Assembly: GCF_030253575.1 (NCBI RefSeq)
Contig: NC_080561.1
Location: forward strand, 1,926,001-1,990,000
DNA length: 64,000 nucleotides
From: Rhododendron vialii
Lineage: Eukaryota > Streptophyta > Magnoliopsida > Ericales > Ericaceae
Direction: 5' to 3'
The translations under genes were made by a program, and so were the position numbers. Under the pieces are notes generated by a model that ran no database searches, was not told the DNA's origin, and saw only the letters and a list, made by a program, of their open reading frames with translations. Below, one piece after another: positions 58,297 to 64,000 of this stretch (position 1 is its first letter; each line of letters starts with the position of its first letter).

Positions 58297-61200
58297 CTGG
58301 CCTTCAACTCGAGACCAATCCTTAACCACAATTAAGAGCACAAAAGGATGGGTAAATTTCTGGCCGTGGGTTTAAAATCAAGTGTCATCACCAAGGGTTG
58401 TGCTTTTCTCTCCAATGATTTCTGCTTATGTCATCTTTCTCTCTGATGATTCAAGAAATGGCGTATTCTTTTACAAAATCGAGGGGTGCCCGTGCTCCCT
58501 ACCGTTGGGCGCTATTCGTCAAGTCACATTACACCATTAGTTGCTGAGGACCGATTCCACAACGTATTGTCTTATTAGTCTTTGTAATAATAATATAAAA
58601 AATTAATAAAAATTTATTTTTGCTGTTAAAAAAAAAAAGTCCCACCATGTATGTATTAATGATGTTAGTTTTGGGGTCCACCCATAGCGGTTGTTTTGTG
58701 AGAGATTTTCATAGTGTTGGGTGTTTTGTGTATTTTACCCGAGTCCCTTACATATATAGCTCGTAAACCCAATTAGAGTTAAGAGTGTGACATAATATGA
58801 GAGAGAGGGTGAGGCGAGCGCGGGGAGCTGGTCTGTGGCTTCCCGGAGAGGAACCGCGTTGGTTTCTCGAGAGTTTTTTCATCTTTGTTTATATTGTGTG
58901 TAAATATATATCTAAGGGAGTTTTCGTCTGAAATCACCGTGTGGATTTTGTGCATGGTGTCCCTCCGATCCTAACAATTAGGAGTACGTTTAGCCCTAAT
59001 AAGAAGGCATGTGGTTTCAAACCTGATCTTTGTGCAACAATTCTTAAAAAACATTTTAAATAAAAGAACGATGTAGATCACTTGTGAAGAATCCACACAA
59101 TCCGGTGTGCATTCAAGTATTCATAGTTTTTTTTTTGGGAATTGATTTTCACACTTTTTTTTTATATCCACACTTCCTTTTTAGTCTTCTAGCAAAAATT
59201 TTACACACTTTCAATATTAAAAATAAAAAAAAGGTAGTTCGTAGATATCGAAAAGAAGAATGTGAAAATCATTTTTTTTTTTTTTTGCACTTTTGCTAAA
59301 ATAAAAAGACTTCTACTGTTCAACAACAATTCTTCGCTCGATCCATGGACCCTACAAATTGAATGCAACTCAGGCAAATCATTTGACCAAAATGTCTAAT
59401 TTTGACTGCCTTTTTTTTCCTTGGTCGGCATTTTTTTCTCTAAATAATGAATAGAGATTTGATAGGAAAAAGTACAGCGATCCGTTTGACAAGAATACCA
59501 GTATGAAGTATCAGAAGAAAATTCTACGGTTGTGCTTCTCCGATTCTCAAATTGACAGAAAATAACACATCATTCTGTACTAGAATTTCGCAACAAAATA
59601 GGAGTCATATTGAATCAAACATCAAACAAACATGACAAAACCAAGCACGGAAGTTTTGGCTTCACGATATTAGGTTGGAGACTGTTTCGAGCATTACGTG
59701 ACTGTGCTCCAAGAGTATTTAATATTCACACGCCTATTTAATGCTTGGGAATCGTTGGATTGGAGCTTTTACTTGTACTTTCACCCCTCGATGGAAAAGA
59801 AATTAATACTTTATTGGGAAACATGTCGAACTAAACCAATCAAATGCATGAGAAAGTTTTACAAATTTGTATAAATTTCATTCATATATTTTTACTTTTG
59901 TAGACTAATCGAAAAAGTTAATTATTATAAGAAAAATTCCCAAAAATTTATTGACTGTAGGAAAATGAATCATTTAAGTTTTAACCAAAAAAGAAAATAG
60001 ATCATTATCTAACAAAATAAATTGGTCTATTACAAGAGAAAATCTTTTCTACAGAGCTTTCCGTGGAGGGTTTGCGGAGCACCATCGCGTCCATCCAAAA
60101 GTGTTTTGGGCGGTCCGGATTTTAATGCCACTTATTACAAACTTCACATTTAAGGCATAGATTTTTATTTTTGTTTTATTTATCCTCATTAAGGCATAGA
60201 TTACTGACATCATGTTGTTGCAGGCTAGGCTAGTAACATCTTTATATATCGAGCCCACAGGCCCCACGCTTAACTATTGGGCCGGTCCCAATATTTGCAT
60301 CCAATCATGCAAAAAATTGGGCTGATCCCATTTCGATTCATTTTCAAAATCAGGCAGATTGGAAAATAAAAAGAGTGACTGTATTTGAACCCCCCAAAAA
60401 AATCCTTTGTAGGCCCAAATTTATTTGGATACAGACTGTAAAATATTTTTCTTATCCCAAACTAGCCTTATCTTCTATGAACTCTAAACCTAGGATCTCC
60501 GGGATCCTGTAGGGCGGGCTGTCCTATAGGGTTGTAAGGCGTTCGATCCAGCCGTCTATTTCGATGATGGACAACTCGGATTTTAATCCGATTAATTGAC
60601 GGTCTAGATCAATAAGAGTTCAGATTAAATCTGGACTCTATGACGGTACATACTAATACTGCTGTTTTATTACTCGACTTCAAGTTTTGCAATTATGCAT
60701 GAATGTACATGATTTTACGTTATTGACTCTGGTTTTGCAAAGCAAAATGTTTACAATCCTAAACAAGGGTGATCGTGTCGTTTTCGTATAAAAAATAATT
60801 AACAAAAAACAAAATAATTACTACTACCTAAAAGGTAGCGATATGTACTAGCATCGTCCTCAGGGATTATGACGACTAAGTTGCGGTTGCTTCAATTAAT
60901 TTCTAACTTAATTCGAAAAAGGATTTGATTGTTTGATTTCAAAAATATTAAAAGTTAAATTAAACTAAAGCGATTAAAAAGTAAGAGAGTTTATAAGCGA
61001 AAAGATCTAGGGTTTTGAATCCACCCGATCTCTCACAATATAATTTATATTGAAGTTCAGAGCTAACTATTCGAATCAAACAGGACACCGTAGGGTTCGT
61101 GGGCCCACAGGGTGTTACCTAAATATAATCGCAAATCATTGAATGGCATGGGTATCGCCGCCTAGTACGAACTGTCTTACTAGTACGACCCGTCTCTATG

Positions 61201-61800
61201 GCATAGACCGTCTAATAGCACAGGTGCGTCTTATGAAACATAGCCCATCTCAGCTAATTATCATGACCTAATAAAACCGTTGTATTAAGTGCTTAAAATC
61301 CAGAATAACAAATACAAATAGATTGAATGGAAAGAAGTATCAATAAATAAATCCTTAATTCATTCCACCCTTGTTCGAATATAAAAATCCTAAATAAAAC
61401 ATAAAGTACATTATTCAGAGATCGTGCTTCATTTACGTTCAAGGAAAAGGATTTAGCCAGATATCGATTCAACTCCACAACCTCCGATTTTCTTATGTTC
61501 CCAGCCGTAGTGCTCCATACCCCGCACTTGTGCTTGAATTGCTCTTTATATATCCTCCAAAGAAAATCCTATGCTCCTTTTTATGCTCTGCCGATCTACC
61601 TTTTAAACTGACTCCCATTATTAAACTTTGGGCCCCACCCCTCTTCGAAGAATCAATATCACTTCAAGACAAATTCATTAAATTTAATCAATTTTAACGT
61701 ATTAAGTTTTCGAACATCTGCAATTCAAAAATCAAGCATTAAATTCCGAGTAACAATATAAATGAATTTGATAAAGATAAATTAGGGTGCGTTTGTGCGA
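58297..61800. other. Intergenic repeat-rich region
   Basis: No gene can be supported. A foldback-like A/T-rich element lies at about 59120-59310, and dispersed-repeat-like text lies at 60770-61620 (CCTCAGGGATTATGACGACT, TTGCGGTTGCTTC, AGATCTAGGGTTTTGAATCC) whose family I cannot name. Confidence 0.4.
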
Positions 61801-61811
61801 ACATTTACGCA

Positions 61812-62856
61812 CCTATAGGGCTTGCTTCACTTTTCATAACTCCAATTTCACGAGCTTTGGCCAAACACCAAGCTGGGCACACTGGACGAACGGGGCTCGG
61901 AAAATGCTTTCGCTTGTACATGGAGTGTGCATTTCACGACGACATGGGTTCCACCTCAAGTCTGAAACCTCAATTCCAGAAATCCTAAGGATAAATTGGT
62001 ATTGTTCTCATCTACATTCCACTTAACCTATAACACCAAAGAGTACTAAAAGAAACATGCAACGAATAACAGGTCCTAAGGAATTAAAATGGGTTGAAGA
62101 AACAAATTTGAAAACATTGGATCAAGCTAAAACACACAATAATACTGACTACTGAGGCATAATGCAACAGAGGCAGAAGAAGAAGTGAAGAATTTCATAA
62201 AGATAAGGAAAGCCATTGGTGTCGGATTCTTTTTCCACCTCAGTAAGGAAAGACCCGCAAGAAGGCTACAGAACCTTGGTGGAATACGAGCCGATTTACA
62301 TCCACCCAAGTAGTGCCCTATTTCAAAGACAACCAGATTGGGTAATCTACCAAGAGTTGGTAATGATGACAAAGGAGAACATGCTAGAGGTCATGAAAGT
62401 TAATCTGAAGTGGATTGTGGAAATGGCTCTGAGATTCTTTAAAGTTGCGAATCGCACAAAAATGAGCAAGCGAAAGCGTCAAGAACACGTTGAACCACTT
62501 TACGACAAATACCACGAACCCAATTCTTGGTGGTAGACTAAAAGACACGCTTAATTTTGTTATTTTTTGTGGGTTGGATGTCACTTGTTTCCTCTTTGTA
62601 ACATTAGGCATGTATGTATGCTTCTGTGGGTTCAAGAAGTATCTTATGTTGAGAGTTATCACTGACTGTATAAGTCTCCAGATATTTTCGAAATATTCCT
62701 GATTTCTCCAGAATCCTCTATAATATGTCGGACTCTTCTAAATTTTTTTTTTTTCCCTTGCCAAATCATCCAATCCAAAAGGCTGGAAAGCCTTAAAACC
62801 AGCACTGGTCCATCAAATTTCATCCTTCACAAAAAAAAAAAAAAAAAAAAAAAAAA
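61812..62856 (+). pseudogene. Processed pseudogene of a DEAH-box splicing helicase (PRP22/DEAH5-like)
   Basis: From about 61812 the translation reads LASLFITPISRALAKHQAGH, TGRTGLGKCFRLYMECAF, then SETSIPEILRIN in another frame. After a gap it resumes at about 62192 with KNFIKIRKAIGVGFFFH, shifts frame, and continues as RKDPQEGYRTLVEYEPIYIH, SSALFQRQPDWVIYQELV and MSKRKRQEHVEPLYDKYHEP, ending at a stop at 62536. In family proteins these are helicase motif VI and the extreme C-terminus. About 170 residues between them are missing, and there are at least two frameshifts. No introns are present and a 26-base A run lies at 62831-62856, consistent with a 5'-truncated retrocopy. Confidence 0.85.
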
Positions 62857-64000
62857 TGCAAAAAGTGCTACATACACAATAATTTAAACAAAACACTAAA
62901 TACAACCTCTCAAATACATATAGGGCCCGCCCACACACACTAGCATTTTTTAATTCTTTTTGGAGAAAATTATGCATAGAACACATATTTTATCCATCTT
63001 TCTTTATTTTTTTCAAGAAATAGTAGGTGGGTTTCCTAAAAAAGTTTGTCTATAGCTTAATTTTAGATAAATTGTTTTCGCTAAATGGATTGTTAGTTGC
63101 TGTATGTGAAAAGAATAACTTATTCTAAAAAAATCCGTGTTGTTATGGACCGTAGCATATTCCGGCCTATTTTTTTTGTTCTTATTCAATTTTTTTTCGC
63201 ATTTGTTAATTTTTTTTTTATAGATTATTGCTTTATTATGACGAGAGGAATCTAAACAGTCAAAAATTATGAATAAAAATATATTTTTTGAATAAAGCCA
63301 AAAAGCCATTTTTCGTCTTTATTAAAAAATTGGGCTTTGATGTTATTTTTTTTAACCTTTTAGATTCCTCTTGTAATGATATGACAATAATTCACAAAAA
63401 AAAAAAAAAAATCAACGCAAAACTAACATGTCCGGAAAAAATTTGAATAAGGACAAAAAAAAATCCAAATTCTAACCCTTTGATTATATACTTGATTATT
63501 TACACTAGAGGACAAGCGTGTGCGTCAATGAAGCTTGGTTCTTCTCAATCCATTTTTCTAACATGTTAGAAGCTTTGATATAGAAAAGATGAATTGAGAA
63601 GAACCAAGTTAAATTGACAACAAGCAACTTGGTTCTGCTCAATTCATTTTTCTAACATGTTAGAAGCTTTGATATAGAAAAGATGAATTGACAACAAGCC
63701 TGCTTTTATTGATATATATTATCGATTATGTCAGAATTCTAACATGTCTTTTCACAGGCTACAAGACTTGGTGACCACAAAACCTAAACAAATTAGAAAA
63801 ACATAAATAACAAAGAAATAAGATTAACTTGAAAACATGAATAATACCTTAGACTAAACAAGAACCACAATAATTAAACCTAAAAACCTTGGTAACATAT
63901 ATTATGCCTAATGGAGTATTATTCTAACATCTCCTCAAATTCAAGTCGGCAACAGACATCCGGGAGAAATAGGAAAAGCTGAAAAACAAATTCTCCCCAG
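62857..64000. other. Intergenic region at the right edge
   Basis: It contains a Tourist-like relative of 29219-29458 at about 63165-63470 (CTTATTCAATTTTTTTTCGC ... GAATAAGGACAAAA) and a duplicated hairpin at 63533-63700. No gene is seen. Confidence 0.5.
63533..63700. repeat. Duplicated short hairpin
   Basis: The first unit folds with arms CTTGGTTCTTCTCAATCCAT and ATGAATTGAGAAGAACCAAG around a ~30-base centre containing AACATGTTAGAAGCTTTGAT. A second unit (63625-63700) repeats the left arm and centre almost exactly, but its right arm is altered. Confidence 0.8.

Noticed and set aside
60770-61620. Unrecognised dispersed repeat as a gene
   Set aside because: No frame longer than about 60 codons and no protein similarity; composition is that of a noncoding repeat.

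Overview
This window is nuclear DNA from a flowering plant. The host genes are interrupted by GT-AG introns, and the AT-rich intergenic space is full of small transposon relics and microsatellites. Protein sequences point to a core eudicot, and a woody asterid is my guess only. Most statements rest on conceptual translation and on splice joins that I checked for frame.

Layout. (1) 1-24.7 kb is a tandem duplication of a salicylic-acid co-receptor gene of the NPR3/NPR4 clade. Copy A is at 2939-7749 and copy B at 12423-21213, both on the + strand with four exons. Introns and flanks carry nested LINE, hAT, MITE and LTR relics. (2) 25.9-27.7 kb holds a class A heat stress transcription factor (minus strand, A9/A2-like). 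(3) 32.2-32.9 kb holds an intronless class II small heat shock protein with an unusual repetitive tail, preceded by three copies of a module carrying ACGTGGC. (4) 34.4-39.5 kb holds a seven-exon gene for a triple CCCH zinc finger protein (minus). It is head-to-head with (5) an eight-exon organellar RecA gene of the RECA3 type at 41.3-46.8 kb (plus). (6) 51.5-55.6 kb holds a seven-exon bHLH transcription factor resembling bHLH041 (minus). (7) 55.7-64 kb is mostly repeats, with a 1.55-kb hAT-like element and a processed pseudogene of a DEAH-box splicing helicase.

How the genes relate. The two NPR genes are recent paralogues whose exons 2-4 are nearly identical, while their BTB-encoding first exons are much more diverged. 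Both lack the C-terminal segment that in NPR3/NPR4 carries the EAR-like VDLNETP repression motif. The heat stress factor and the small heat shock protein gene lie 4.5 kb apart and could form a regulator-target pair, but this is inference. The other genes have no evident functional link.

The most interesting points are the shared loss of the repression-motif segment, the mosaic exon 1, the Q/G-rich tail of the heat shock protein with its repeated upstream module, and several internal tandem duplications and a microinversion that record the history of the NPR locus.
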